From an unidentified eubacterium SCB49 (GTDB taxonomy: Bacteria > Bacteroidota > Bacteroidia > Flavobacteriales > Flavobacteriaceae), in contig ABCO01000010.1 in NCBI GenBank assembly GCA_000170815.1, positions 17,652 to 81,651 of the forward strand: a stretch of DNA of 64,000 nt. Direction: 5' to 3'. The translations under genes and the position numbers were made by a program. Positions 9,356 through 18,275 of this stretch are shown piece after piece (within the stretch, counting starts at the first letter, position 1; every line of letters begins with the position of its first letter). Under the pieces are notes generated by a model. That model saw nothing but the letters and a program-made list of their open reading frames with translations, had not been told where the DNA came from and ran no database searches.

Positions 9356-10897
9356 ATGCTCACAAAAGTTTATGGAAGTGCGGTTTTTGGTGTAGATGCA
9401 ACCACAATTACAGTAGAGGTTAATGTCGATAATGGTATTGGGTATCATCTGGTTGGATTGCCGGATAATGCCATTAAAGAAAGTAATTACCGTATTGCTG
9501 CTGCCTTGCAAAACAACGGATATAAAATCCCGGGAAAGAAACTCATCCTAAACATGTCGCCTGCAGATCTTCGTAAAGAAGGTTCTGCTTATGATTTAAC
9601 ATTAGCAATGGGAATCCTTGCTGCGACAGAACAGATAAAGACCAAACACCCTTTACGTGATTATATTATTATGGGCGAACTTTCATTAGATGGAAGTTTA
9701 CAGCCTATACGTGGTGCGTTGCCTATCGCCATTAAAGCACAAGAAGAGGGTTTTAAAGGTTTTATACTCCCAACACAGAATGCAAAAGAAGCTGCCATTG
9801 TAGAAGGATTAGAGGTTTTTGGCGTAGATAATATCTCTCAAGTTATCGATTATTTTAATGAAGGTATCTCTCTAGAGCAGACTATTGTTGATATGGAGGC
9901 GGAGTTTTATGAGCATCTTGCCAACCCAGAATTTGATTTTGCAGACGTAAAAGGACAAGAGTCTATTAAACGCTGTATGGAAATTGCTGCTGCTGGTGGT
10001 CATAATATTATATTAATTGGCCCACCAGGATCGGGTAAAACGATGCTTGCCAAACGTTTGCCAAGTATTTTACCACCCATGTCATTGGGCGAATCACTAG
10101 AAACCACAAAAATACACAGCGTCGCAGGACGCACTATGGAAAAAGGAGGGATAATGACTTCGCGCCCTTTTAGAAGCCCCCACCATACAATATCAGATGT
10201 TGCACTTGTGGGAGGTGGCCAATACCCGCAACCTGGAGAAATTTCATTAGCACATAATGGCGTACTTTTTTTAGATGAACTCCCAGAATTTAAACGGGGT
10301 GTTCTCGAAGTCATGCGTCAACCATTAGAAGATAGAGAGGTAACCATCTCAAGAGCTCGGTTTACGGTGACATACCCATCTAGTTTTATGCTCGTGGCGA
10401 GTATGAATCCAAGTCCCGGCGGTTATTTTAATGATCCAGATGCGCCTGTAGTTTCAAGCCCTGCGGAAATGCAACGGTATTTGAGTAAAATCTCAGGTCC
10501 ATTATTAGATAGGATAGATATACATATAGAAGTAACACCTGTACCTTTTGAAAAGTTAAGTGAAGAGCGAAAAGGAGAAGCGAGTACTGTTATAAGAGAA
10601 CGAGTTAGCAAAGCGCGTAAAGTGCAAACAGATCGTTTTGAGGCATTTGATAACATTCATTACAATGCACAAATGGGCGTAAAGCAAATAAGAACCTACT
10701 GTAAACTAGAGCAATCATCACTTGATTTACTAAAAACCGCAATGGAACGGTTAAACCTTTCGGCAAGAGCTTATGATCGTATTTTAAAAGTAGCGCGTAC
10801 CATAGCAGATCTTGAAAATTCAGAACAAATTATGGGGAATCACATTTCCGAAGCCATACAATACAGAAGTCTAGACAGAGATGGCTGGTTTGGGTAA
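9356..10897 (+). CDS. comM: YifB/ComM family Mg-chelatase-like AAA+ ATPase
   Basis: A AAA+ helicase that promotes branch migration of incoming DNA during natural transformation in species where it was studied. The N-terminal ChlI-like domain (to about residue 170) starts MLTKVYGSAVFGVDATTI. Walker A is GPPGSGKTMLAKR (about 223), Walker B is GVLFLDELPEF, and the Mg-chelatase signature RSPHHTISDVALVGGG is complete. The C-terminal domain ends SEAIQYRSLDRDGWFG. At 513 residues it is full length. The 3' end of the gene is followed by a second, diverged copy of its last 50 bp (see the repeat entry). The promoter region upstream is unremarkable. Confidence 0.96.
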   Translation: MLTKVYGSAVFGVDATTITVEVNVDNGIGYHLVGLPDNAIKESNYRIAAALQNNGYKIPGKKLILNMSPADLRKEGSAYDLTLAMGILAATEQIKTKHPLRDYIIMGELSLDGSLQPIRGALPIAIKAQEEGFKGFILPTQNAKEAAIVEGLEVFGVDNISQVIDYFNEGISLEQTIVDMEAEFYEHLANPEFDFADVKGQESIKRCMEIAAAGGHNIILIGPPGSGKTMLAKRLPSILPPMSLGESLETTKIHSVAGRTMEKGGIMTSRPFRSPHHTISDVALVGGGQYPQPGEISLAHNGVLFLDELPEFKRGVLEVMRQPLEDREVTISRARFTVTYPSSFMLVASMNPSPGGYFNDPDAPVVSSPAEMQRYLSKISGPLLDRIDIHIEVTPVPFEKLSEERKGEASTVIRERVSKARKVQTDRFEAFDNIHYNAQMGVKQIRTYCKLEQSSLDLLKTAMERLNLSARAYDRILKVARTIADLENSEQIMGNHISEAIQYRSLDRDGWFG

Positions 10898-11006
10898 AAA
10901 TAACCAAAGCTAAGGTTACTGAGTGTTCCGCTTTTTCTGCGGAAAGTATCGAAGTACCGAAGCCATAGAATACAGAAGTCTAGACCGAGACGGTTGGTTT
11001 GGGTAG
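10848..11006 (+). repeat. duplicated 3' end of comM (copies 10848-10897 and 10957-11006)
   Basis: The last 50 bp of comM, including the stop codon, recur 109 bp downstream with five differences. Read in the comM frame, two internal changes and the arginine change (AGA/CGA) are silent, one gives Gln to Glu, and the stop changes from TAA to TAG. The 59 bp between the copies contain a hairpin (TTCCGC/GCGGAA at 10926-10944). The second copy has no open frame leading into it and is a coding remnant. Confidence 0.85.
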
Positions 11007-11052
11007 GTCGGGTTGATCGAACCAAAGTCCAACATTCTGAAACGTTCTAACG

Positions 11053-11078
11053 ATGTCTGGTCGAGCGTAGTCGAGACC
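11053..11078. repeat. dispersed palindrome of the GAGCGnAGTCGA family
   Basis: GGTCGAGCGTAGTCGAGACC is an imperfect palindrome in the gap before the DUF2891 gene. The same core recurs at about 12330, 12375, 30637 and 31080, always outside genes. Confidence 0.7.
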
Positions 11079-11167
11079 TCCCTCTAAACTAATCTAGCTC
11101 AAAATCAATACATATTTAAAACGTAAAGCTTAAAATAAAATTAAAAGACCTCATTAAATTCAAAACA

Positions 11168-12289
11168 ATGAAACTAAAACTTATTACCATTTTTTCAATC
11201 ACAGCCTTACTTACCAGTTGTGATATGAAAGTAAAAGAACAACCAGCTTTCAAAGAAGAAGCAAGCAAAAATGTTGAACTTTTTGAAGCCCCTCAATTCT
11301 CACTAGCCGAAGCTAATAAGCTGCTTGAACTTCCTTTGCATTGTGCAGAGACCGAGTATCCTAATCGTTTAGGACAAACCTTGGGTAGTGATCAAGATTT
11401 ACAATCGCCAGAAGCATTACACCCAATATTTTATGGTTGTTTTGACTGGCATAGTGCGGCACATGGGTATTGGTCTATGGTGACGTTACTTAAAGAACAC
11501 TCTAATATGGACAAAGGCGCAGAGGCAATGGCTATTTTAGAGCGAAATATCACTAAAGAGAAAGTGGCAAAAGAGATTGAATATTTTGAGGGTAAAAACA
11601 ACAAATCTTTTGAGCGTACCTACGGTTGGGCGTGGTTATTAAAATTACAAGAAGCTTTAAAAACTTGGGATCACCCAAAAGCACGTGAATGGGAAACTAC
11701 CATGCAGCCTTTAGCAGACCTCATTGTAGATCGTTATCTTGAGTTTTTACCAAAACTGGTGTACCCAATTAGAGTTGGTGAACATTCTAATACTGCTTTT
11801 GGGCTTACGTTTGCCTACGATTATGCAAAAATAGCGGGGCACAAAGAATTGCAAGCCTTAATAGAACAGCGCGCCAAAGATTTTTATTTAAAAGACGAGG
11901 GTTGCCCAATAACTTGGGAGCCTAGTGGTTATGACTTTTTATCGCCCTGTCTAGAAGAACTTGATATAATGCGACGTATCCTTCCAAAACAAGAATTTAA
12001 AACATGGCTTAATGATTTTATGCCACAATTAAAATCTAAAAACTACCATCTATCAGTGGGGGAAGTAAGCGATCGTACAGACGGAAAATTGGTTCACTTA
12101 GATGGTCTTAACTTCAGTAGGGCTTGGGTGTTCTACGGATTAGCAAATCAGTATCCAGAGTATGCGCATTTAAAAAATATAGCCAACGAGCACGTGGCAT
12201 ATTCGTACCCAAATCTTGTAGGCGATAGTTATGAAGGAGGTCACTGGCTTGGGAGTTTTGCTATTTATGCTTTGATACAAAATCAATAA
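11168..12289 (+). CDS. DUF2891 family lipoprotein
   Basis: An exported protein of 373 residues with a lipoprotein signal (MKLKLITIFSITALLTSC, lipid attachment at Cys18). The body matches what I know of DUF2891: HPIFYGCFDWHSAAHGYWS, RTYGWAWLLKLQEAL, and VRVGEHSNTAFG-like segments rich in conserved His and Trp. It is predicted to be an all-helical barrel-type fold, with no assigned activity. The conserved acidic, His and Trp residues are in keeping with a glycan- or peptide-acting enzyme, but this is a guess. It lies 123 bp upstream of the NRAMP-pxpABC set in the same direction, with a palindromic element in the gap, so co-regulation is possible but not shown. Confidence 0.85.
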   Translation: MKLKLITIFSITALLTSCDMKVKEQPAFKEEASKNVELFEAPQFSLAEANKLLELPLHCAETEYPNRLGQTLGSDQDLQSPEALHPIFYGCFDWHSAAHGYWSMVTLLKEHSNMDKGAEAMAILERNITKEKVAKEIEYFEGKNNKSFERTYGWAWLLKLQEALKTWDHPKAREWETTMQPLADLIVDRYLEFLPKLVYPIRVGEHSNTAFGLTFAYDYAKIAGHKELQALIEQRAKDFYLKDEGCPITWEPSGYDFLSPCLEELDIMRRILPKQEFKTWLNDFMPQLKSKNYHLSVGEVSDRTDGKLVHLDGLNFSRAWVFYGLANQYPEYAHLKNIANEHVAYSYPNLVGDSYEGGHWLGSFAIYALIQNQ

Positions 12290-12299
12290 TTAGAGATAT

Positions 12300-12391
12300 C
12301 CATTGTCTTCGACCCCAGTTTATACTGAGCGTAGTCGAAGTGCTCAGACTGACAATGGTAGAATACTGTCAGGCTGAGCGCAGTCGAAGCC
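12300..12391. repeat. two palindromic intergenic repeats of the GAGCGnAGTCGAAG family
   Basis: From 12300 to 12358 the outer arms CCATTGTC and GACAATGG enclose CTTCGAC and GTCGAAG arms, so the element can fold into a long interrupted hairpin. A second partial copy, GTCAGGCTGAGCGCAGTCGAAG, is at about 12367-12391. The same family occurs at 11053 and in the 30.6-31.2 kb array. It resembles REP-type elements. Confidence 0.75.
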
Positions 12392-12412
12392 CAACAGACT
12401 AACAAATTTTAA

Positions 12413-13636
12413 ATGAAAAACCCATTAAAAGACATTGGCCCAGGTACACTAGTCGCAGCGGCATTTATAGGTCCCGGCACTGTTACGGTTTGTACCGTTG
12501 CGGGTGTGCAATATGGTTTTACCTTGCTATGGGCAATGGCGCTTTCTGTGATTGCGACTATCGTGCTGCAAGAGATGGCGGCACGTTTGGGTATTGTTAC
12601 TCAAAAGGGTTTGGCAGAAACTATTACATCCGAAATATCAAACAAATGGCTAAGAGGTGCTGCTGTTTTACTCGTTGTTTCTGCTATTTTAATAGGGAAT
12701 GCGGCTTATGAAGCTGGTAATATTAGTGGAGGTGCTTTAGGTTTGGCATCTGTTTTACCAACTTCCATTTTAGAGCTTGGATCATTAAACATTCCATTTA
12801 TTCCGTTGCTTATCGGGATTGTGGCTTTCTGTATTTTATACTTCGGAAATTATAAAACCATCGAGCGTGCTTTAGTTTCATTGGTAATCGTGATGAGTCT
12901 CTCTTTTCTCATTGCAGCCGTATTAACACAACCTAGTATTTCCGAATTCTTAAAAGGACTTTTGATACCAAGTATTCCTGATGAATCTTTATTACTCATT
13001 GTGGGTTTGATTGGGACGACTGTCGTGCCTTATAACTTGTTTTTGCACGCATCGTTAGTAAAAGAACGTTGGAAGACTGTGGGCGACTTAAAAGCAGCGA
13101 GAAAAGATGTGTATGTCTCTATTGTTTTAGGCGGACTTGTTTCTATGGGGATTATTGTGTGTGGTGCGGCGATACAGCAAAGCGAAATTACAAACGCGGC
13201 AGACCTGGCAAAAGGACTCGAACCTTTGTTTGGGGCTTATGCAAAATACTTTTTAAGCATAGGGTTGTTTGCTGCCGGAATCACATCTGCCATCACAGCG
13301 CCATTAGCTGCTGCTTATGTGGCGAGCGGTTGTTTTGGCTGGGAAGATGCTATAAAATCGGCTAAGTTTAAAGCGGTTTGGATTACTATTTTATTGATAG
13401 GTGTAGTGTTTTCATCTGTAGGTTTTAAGTCTATTGAGGTGATACAATTTGCACAATTTGCAAACGGGCTACTATTACCCATAGTCGCAATTTTCTTACT
13501 GTGGATAGTCAATAAAAAATCTATTTTAGGAGAATATAAAAATACAAAACCGCAAAATATACTTGGGTTTATTATAGTGATAACAACCATTGGATTAGGT
13601 TTGAGAGGGCTTTTAAAGGTTTTTGGGGTGATTTAA
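12413..13636 (+). CDS. NRAMP-fold transporter lacking the metal-binding residues (pxp-associated)
   Basis: An integral membrane protein of 407 residues with about 11 membrane segments and the NRAMP fold. TM1 reads AAAFIGPGTVTVCTVAG where true Mn/Fe transporters have DPGN, so the metal-binding Asp and Asn are Gly and Thr. TM6 reads GTTVVPYNLFLHASL where they have MPHN, so the metal-binding Met is Val. The following stop codon nearly touches pxpA (1 bp gap), so it is in the 5-oxoprolinase operon, as the NRAMP-like ycsG is next to ycsF/kipIA in Bacillus subtilis. From this I infer that it imports an organic substrate such as 5-oxoproline rather than a divalent metal. Automatic pipelines will probably name it MntH-like. 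Confidence 0.85.
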   Translation: MKNPLKDIGPGTLVAAAFIGPGTVTVCTVAGVQYGFTLLWAMALSVIATIVLQEMAARLGIVTQKGLAETITSEISNKWLRGAAVLLVVSAILIGNAAYEAGNISGGALGLASVLPTSILELGSLNIPFIPLLIGIVAFCILYFGNYKTIERALVSLVIVMSLSFLIAAVLTQPSISEFLKGLLIPSIPDESLLLIVGLIGTTVVPYNLFLHASLVKERWKTVGDLKAARKDVYVSIVLGGLVSMGIIVCGAAIQQSEITNAADLAKGLEPLFGAYAKYFLSIGLFAAGITSAITAPLAAAYVASGCFGWEDAIKSAKFKAVWITILLIGVVFSSVGFKSIEVIQFAQFANGLLLPIVAIFLLWIVNKKSILGEYKNTKPQNILGFIIVITTIGLGLRGLLKVFGVI

Positions 13637-13637
13637 A

Positions 13638-14369
13638 ATGAAACAAACAATCAACATCAACGCAGATTTAGGAGAGGGCACAGGCAATGACGCGGCATTG
13701 ATGCCTATGCTTGCGAGTTGTTCTATTGCCTGCGGTGGGCATTATGGCGATGAAGACACGATGCGAACTTCGGTGCAATTAGCAAAAAAATACGGAGTGA
13801 AAGTAGGCGCACACCCTTCGTTTCCAGATCTGGAGAATTTTGGTCGTAAAAAACTTACAATGACTAAAAAGGAGTTGCAAAAGTCAGTCTACGAACAGAT
13901 TATGAAGTTGGTGGTAATTTGCAATCAAGAAGGAGTGGAGTTACATCATGTAAAACCCCATGGAGCTTTATATAATTGTGCCGCAATTGACGCGCCTACC
14001 GCAGATGCTATAGTGGAGGCGATTTTAGAAACTAAACTACGTCCAAAACTCTATACACAGCACGATTCTGTTTTATATCAAAAATCCAAGAATTTATTGC
14101 CTATTGTACCAGAAGCTTTTATAGATAGAGGATACACGTCAGATTTAAAGCTAAAACCAAGAAGCGAAGCAGGAGCATTAATCACGTCTCCAGAAATGGC
14201 TTGGGAGCAATTAAGAGGTTTTATTTTAGATCAAAAAGTAAACACAACTGAAGGGTTTAAAACTATTATGGCAGAAACGTACTGTATTCATAGCGATCAC
14301 AAAGGTTCAATAGCGATGCTTACATTCGTTAAAAAGAAACTTTCCGAATATAACCTTCAAATAGGATGA
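13638..14369 (+). CDS. pxpA: 5-oxoprolinase subunit A (LamB/YcsF family)
   Basis: Subunit of the ATP-dependent prokaryotic 5-oxoprolinase PxpABC, which opens 5-oxoproline (pyroglutamate) to glutamate. The family start INADLGEGTGNDAALMPMLASCSIACGGH is unmistakable, followed by VGAHPSFPDLENFGR and LHHVKPHGALYN. Length 243 is normal. Its last codons overlap the pxpB start by 4 nt (ATGA), and pxpB overlaps pxpC the same way, so the three are translationally coupled. The neighbouring transporter upstream probably supplies substrate. Confidence 0.96.
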   Translation: MKQTININADLGEGTGNDAALMPMLASCSIACGGHYGDEDTMRTSVQLAKKYGVKVGAHPSFPDLENFGRKKLTMTKKELQKSVYEQIMKLVVICNQEGVELHHVKPHGALYNCAAIDAPTADAIVEAILETKLRPKLYTQHDSVLYQKSKNLLPIVPEAFIDRGYTSDLKLKPRSEAGALITSPEMAWEQLRGFILDQKVNTTEGFKTIMAETYCIHSDHKGSIAMLTFVKKKLSEYNLQIG

Positions 14370-15082
14370 AAGTAGCTTTAAGACCTTTTGGAGAACACGC
14401 GATCCTTATCGATTGGCCAGCTGTCAATAATAAAGATGTGCAGCGAGAAATCATCGCTGTAAGTGCTGCTATTCAAGAGGATTTACCGCATTTAGTGATG
14501 GAGACTGTCACTACATACCATTCAATAGCTGTGTATTTAAATAAGACTGTTTCATTACAAGATGGCTTGGCAAAGCTAAATGGCCTTGTTAAAGCAAGTG
14601 CATTAAAAACAGAGCAAAATCAACGCGTTGTAACAGTGCCTGTGTGTTATGAAGGTTCTTTTGCCTTAGATTTGGAAAAGGTTGCAACAAAAAATCAACT
14701 AACTACTGAAAGCGTTATATCGCTACATACAGAGAATTTATATTTAGTAAATTTTATTGGGTTCTTACCGGGTTTCCCATATTTAACGGGCTTAGATAAA
14801 AAATTAGATACCCCTCGTTTAGAAACTCCTAGGCAACAAATACCTGCGGGATCTGTGGGGATAGGAGGTGCTCAAACAGGAATTTATCCAAGTAACTCGC
14901 CGGGAGGTTGGAATATTATAGGGAAAACACCTTTAGCGTTATTTGATGTCAACCAAAATCCGCCCAACCTACTAAAAGCAGGAGATTACATCAAGTTTGA
15001 ATCTATTAGCCTTCAAGAGTTTCGTAACATAGCACATGAAGTCAGTACAGGTGCCTTTCACTTAAAAACAAGTAGCTTATGA
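14366..15082 (+). CDS. pxpB: 5-oxoprolinase subunit B (KipI-like)
   Basis: Partner subunit of PxpC; the B-C pair corresponds to KipI-KipA of Bacillus and to the two halves of allophanate-hydrolase-type carboxyltransferase subunits. The central motif FIGFLPGFPYLTGLD and the following PRLETPRQQIPAGSVGIGGAQTGIYP are diagnostic, and SPGGWNIIGKTP closes the domain. It has 238 residues with no signal peptide, so it is cytosolic. It overlaps both neighbours by 4 nt. Confidence 0.95.
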   Translation: MKVALRPFGEHAILIDWPAVNNKDVQREIIAVSAAIQEDLPHLVMETVTTYHSIAVYLNKTVSLQDGLAKLNGLVKASALKTEQNQRVVTVPVCYEGSFALDLEKVATKNQLTTESVISLHTENLYLVNFIGFLPGFPYLTGLDKKLDTPRLETPRQQIPAGSVGIGGAQTGIYPSNSPGGWNIIGKTPLALFDVNQNPPNLLKAGDYIKFESISLQEFRNIAHEVSTGAFHLKTSSL

Positions 15083-15921
15083 TTCAAGTGCTTAAAGCTG
15101 GTTTGTCTAGCATCCAGGATAAAGGGAGAGTGGGGTTTCGTGCTATTGGAGTTCCTTTAAGTGGTGTGATGGATGCGCATAGTGCAAGCTTGGCAAATCA
15201 ACTCGTAGGAAATACAACTCGCACAGCCGTAATAGAGTTTACTGCAATGGGGCCAACGTTGGTATTTGAACAAGACACAATTATAGCCATTACTGGAGCG
15301 AGTTTTGGTGTTTTGGTAAATGATGAGGTGCGATCTATGAATGCAAAACTCAATATAAAAGCTGGCGATATACTTAAAATCACTACACCCAAAAAAGGGT
15401 GGAGAGGTTATATCGCTGTGCAAGGTGGTTTTGACTCTCAAGTAGTTTTAGGAAGTAAAAGTATGTATCAAGGCATCACAGAAAAAGGAAGAATAGACAA
15501 GGGTGATATTTTAAAAATTGAGAGTACTTCGGAAATAATAAAGCTTGAAAATGACTCGCTAAGACCATTAAATTTTGAGTCTAAAATCATTGAAATTTTT
15601 AAAGGGCCAGAGTATGAAATTTTGGACAAAAAAACCAAAGAGAATTTAGAAAAAAGCATCTTTAAAATTCATCAAAATAGCAATAGAATGGCAACCCAAA
15701 TCGATGGGCTAGGGGAGGTGAAATTTGATGATATTTTAACGGTTCCAGTACAGCCAGGAACGGTACAATTAACACCCTCTGGAAAGCTCTTGATTTTAAT
15801 GAAAGATGCGCAAACCACAGGAGGGTATCTGCGTATTTTACAGCTGACAAATAAATCCTTAAACATCCTCGCTCAAAAACGTCCTCAGGAAGTCGTCACT
15901 TTTAAAATTATAGGAGCTTAG
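15079..15921 (+). CDS. pxpC: 5-oxoprolinase subunit C (KipA-like, biotin-dependent carboxyltransferase family)
   Basis: The third subunit of 5-oxoprolinase. Family features: IQVLKAGLSSIQDKGRVGFRAIGVPLSGVMD at the N-terminus, VQGGFDSQVVLGSKS in the middle, and the late PSGKLLILMKDAQTTGGYLRI. Length is 280 residues, slightly below the 300-330 common in other phyla, with no obvious domain missing. It is the last gene of the operon. The downstream gene is on the other strand and converges with it, ending 95 bp away. No clear terminator hairpin is visible in that gap. Confidence 0.95.
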   Translation: MIQVLKAGLSSIQDKGRVGFRAIGVPLSGVMDAHSASLANQLVGNTTRTAVIEFTAMGPTLVFEQDTIIAITGASFGVLVNDEVRSMNAKLNIKAGDILKITTPKKGWRGYIAVQGGFDSQVVLGSKSMYQGITEKGRIDKGDILKIESTSEIIKLENDSLRPLNFESKIIEIFKGPEYEILDKKTKENLEKSIFKIHQNSNRMATQIDGLGEVKFDDILTVPVQPGTVQLTPSGKLLILMKDAQTTGGYLRILQLTNKSLNILAQKRPQEVVTFKIIGA

Positions 15922-16016
15922 TGATGTCTATGAGGTTTTAGTCTAATCTAAATAATTTGACTAATAAATTAATAATCAGATATTTGCGATGTTTAAGTGA
16001 AGTAGTTGTTTAAGTT

Positions 16017-16721
16017 TTACTTTTCGCAGATATTCCAGATAACTTCATCAGGAGTTGGTGCTAAGATAGTCATTTCTTCCTTCTTTACAGGGTGTGTAAA
16101 GGTTATTTTTCGCGCGTGTAAATGAATACTTCCATCTTTATTACTACGATCAAAACCATATTTTAAATCCCCTTTTATTGGGCATTTAATGGCTGCTAAT
16201 TGTGATCTTATTTGGTGGTGTCTTCCCGTCTCAAGATCGATAGAAAGTAAATAGTAATTGTCTAGTTTTTTAATCACCTCATAATGCAAAATTGCCTGCT
16301 TGCTATCGGGTACTTTTTTAGGGTAGGCGTAGCTCTTATTTTGCTTCGGATTTCGCTTTAAAAAATGAACTAAAGTATCCTTGTCTTTTGGTGGCTTTTC
16401 TTTAACCACAGCCCAATACGTTTTCTTTGTTTCGCGTGCAGCAAAAGAAGCATTTAATCTAGGGAGTGCTTTAGAAGTTCGGGCAAAAATGATAACACCA
16501 CTTGTTGGTCTATCAAGGCGATGTACAACACCTAAATAGACCGCGCCGGGCTTATTATATTTATCTGCAATGTAAGATTTGCCAACTTCAACAAGAGGTT
16601 TGTCTCCCGTCTTATCACCCTGTACAATGTCACCAGGACGTTTATTAACGACGAGTAAGTGATTGTCTTCAAAAAGTACTTGGAGATTGTTCTTGTTGCT
16701 ATGAGAGGGTTTTGCTTTGAT
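16017..16721 (-). CDS. RluA-family pseudouridine synthase without a canonical start codon
   Basis: Makes pseudouridine in rRNA or tRNA. The catalytic aspartate motif HRLDRPTSGVIIFART is complete, as are the N-terminal VLFEDNHLLVVNKRPGDIVQGD and the C-terminal GRHHQIRSQLA and HLHARKITFTHP. The open frame runs from just after a TAA at 16728-16730 to 16017. Between that stop and the GTG at 16409, which would delete the catalytic domain, there is no ATG, GTG or TTG. The family N-terminus would begin MKxKPSxSNKNNLQVLFE, which puts an ATC (16719-16721) where the ATG is expected. I therefore give this start. It may be a rare ATC start, a start-loss pseudogene or a sequence error. The gene follows panB by 74 bp on the same strand. 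Confidence 0.8.
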   Translation of the reverse strand: MKAKPSHSNKNNLQVLFEDNHLLVVNKRPGDIVQGDKTGDKPLVEVGKSYIADKYNKPGAVYLGVVHRLDRPTSGVIIFARTSKALPRLNASFAARETKKTYWAVVKEKPPKDKDTLVHFLKRNPKQNKSYAYPKKVPDSKQAILHYEVIKKLDNYYLLSIDLETGRHHQIRSQLAAIKCPIKGDLKYGFDRSNKDGSIHLHARKITFTHPVKKEEMTILAPTPDEVIWNICEK

Positions 16722-16795
16722 ACAATTTTACGTTTAATAGTTTGTGGGAACTTTAGATAGTAATCTGAGTTAAATGATTATTCTGCAATCGAAAA

Positions 16796-17614
16796 TTAGT
16801 ATTGTTCAGAGTCATTTGGAAAATCACCACTTTTTACATCATCAATGTAGCTTTCAAAAGCTCCTGTCATGTCTGAGTATAAGTCTAAATAACGTCTTAA
16901 AAACCTTGGGTTAAACTCGTGTGTCATGCCAAGCATATCGTGTGTTACTAATACTTGTCCGTCAACACCATTACCAGCACCAATTCCTATTACGGGTACG
17001 GTTAGGCTTTCTGCCACTTCTTGTGCTAGTTTTGCGGGTACTTTTTCTAGTACGATGGCAAAACAACCTGCTTTTTCAAGTAAAAGCGCATCGTCTTTTA
17101 GTTTTTTTGCTTCTTCTTCCTCTTTAGCTCTTACGGTATAAGTACCAAATTTATAAATACTCTGTGGTGTTAAGCCTAAGTGTCCCATTACTGGAATCCC
17201 TGCGTTTAAAATACGTTTTACAGATTCTTTAATTTCTTTACCTCCTTCTACTTTGACAGCGTGACCGCCACTTTCTTTCATAATTCTAATAGCAGAGCGA
17301 AGCGCTTCTTTAGGATCGCTTTGGTAACTTCCAAAAGGAATGTCTACCACCACAAGGCTTCTTGTAATTGCACGTACTACAGAAGATGCGTGATAAATCA
17401 TTTGATCTAGTGTGATAGGTAAGGTAGTCTCGTGACCTGCCATTACATTTGAAGCTGAATCACCTACAAGAATGACATCGACTCCAGCGCCATCTACAAT
17501 TTTTGCCATTGTAAAATCATACGCGGTTAACATAGAGATTTTCTCTCCACGTTTTTTCATATCTACTAGAGATTTAACAGTAATACGTTTATATTCTTTT
17601 TTTGCTACAGACAT
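16796..17614 (-). CDS. panB: 3-methyl-2-oxobutanoate hydroxymethyltransferase
   Basis: First step of pantothenate synthesis: makes ketopantoate from 2-oxoisovalerate and methylene-tetrahydrofolate. Family motifs are complete: [34 protein letters not shown], the metal-binding DMPFG-like [29 protein letters not shown], and [21 protein letters not shown]. Length 272 is typical. Upstream, divergently, lies a small secreted NTF2-like gene. Downstream the RluA-type gene is probably in the same transcript. Confidence 0.97.
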   Translation of the reverse strand: MSVAKKEYKRITVKSLVDMKKRGEKISMLTAYDFTMAKIVDGAGVDVILVGDSASNVMAGHETTLPITLDQMIYHASSVVRAITRSLVVVDIPFGSYQSDPKEALRSAIRIMKESGGHAVKVEGGKEIKESVKRILNAGIPVMGHLGLTPQSIYKFGTYTVRAKEEEEAKKLKDDALLLEKAGCFAIVLEKVPAKLAQEVAESLTVPVIGIGAGNGVDGQVLVTHDMLGMTHEFNPRFLRRYLDLYSDMTGAFESYIDDVKSGDFPNDSEQY

Positions 17615-17671
17615 AGGGTGTGTTTTGTTCGGTAAAAATACTAAATTTGAGACGTAACCTAATTTTTAATT

Positions 17672-18145
17672 ATGAAGTTTCTCTTCTCGCTCTGTCTTAT
17701 TTGTCTTACGCATACCATTTTGGCCCAAAAAATACTGACTGAAAATACTGCTCGCGAGATAATCGATGTCTTTTTTGATGGTTTTCATAAAGGGGACACC
17801 TTGATAATGAATTCGGTACTGTCACCAAATGCTATTTTGCAAAGTGCCTCAAAAAATAGAGAAGGGATAGATGTGCTGGAGAATACTCACTTCGGAAATT
17901 TTAAAAAATCAATCGCGTTAAGACCATCAAACCAAGTCTGGAAAGAGGTACTCATAGACTATACCGTATCTATTGACGGAAACCTCGCCCACGTCTGGAC
18001 CCCTTATGAGTTCTATTTTAATGGAAATTTTAGCCATTGTGGCGCCAATGCTTTTACATTGGCAAAACTAGAAGATGGATGGAAAATAGTACATCTTATA
18101 GATTCTAGAAGAAGGGATGATTGTAATGCGATGAAAGAGGAGTAA
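17672..18145 (+). CDS. exported NTF2-like (SnoaL/DUF4440-type) protein
   Basis: A small periplasmic or secreted protein of 157 residues with a cleavable signal (MKFLFSLCLICLTHTILAQ). The rest has the helix-then-beta-sheet pattern of the NTF2-like fold: AREIIDVFFDGFHKGDTLIMNSVLSPNAILQS, VSIDGNLAHVWTPYEFYFNGNFSHCGANAFTLAKLEDGWKIVHLIDSRR. Such domains bind small molecules or, less often, catalyse; no active-site residues can be assigned. It is divergent from panB with a 57-bp gap, so the two share a promoter region. Confidence 0.78.
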   Translation: MKFLFSLCLICLTHTILAQKILTENTAREIIDVFFDGFHKGDTLIMNSVLSPNAILQSASKNREGIDVLENTHFGNFKKSIALRPSNQVWKEVLIDYTVSIDGNLAHVWTPYEFYFNGNFSHCGANAFTLAKLEDGWKIVHLIDSRRRDDCNAMKEE

Positions 18146-18275
18146 TTCTATTTAAATCTAAACCGAAGTCGATATTAAAATAGTACGCGATAAATGTTTC
18201 GTAAATAGAGATTGCTCAAACCTCAATACTCACTACTAACTACTCAAGCCTCACCACTAATACCTCACTACTATC

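Noticed and set aside
10926..10944. comM terminator
   Set aside because: The hairpin has no T-run after it and resembles the dispersed repeat family more than an intrinsic terminator.
12413..13636. Plain manganese transporter MntH
   Set aside because: The metal-binding residues of both half-helices are replaced and the gene is in the 5-oxoprolinase operon.
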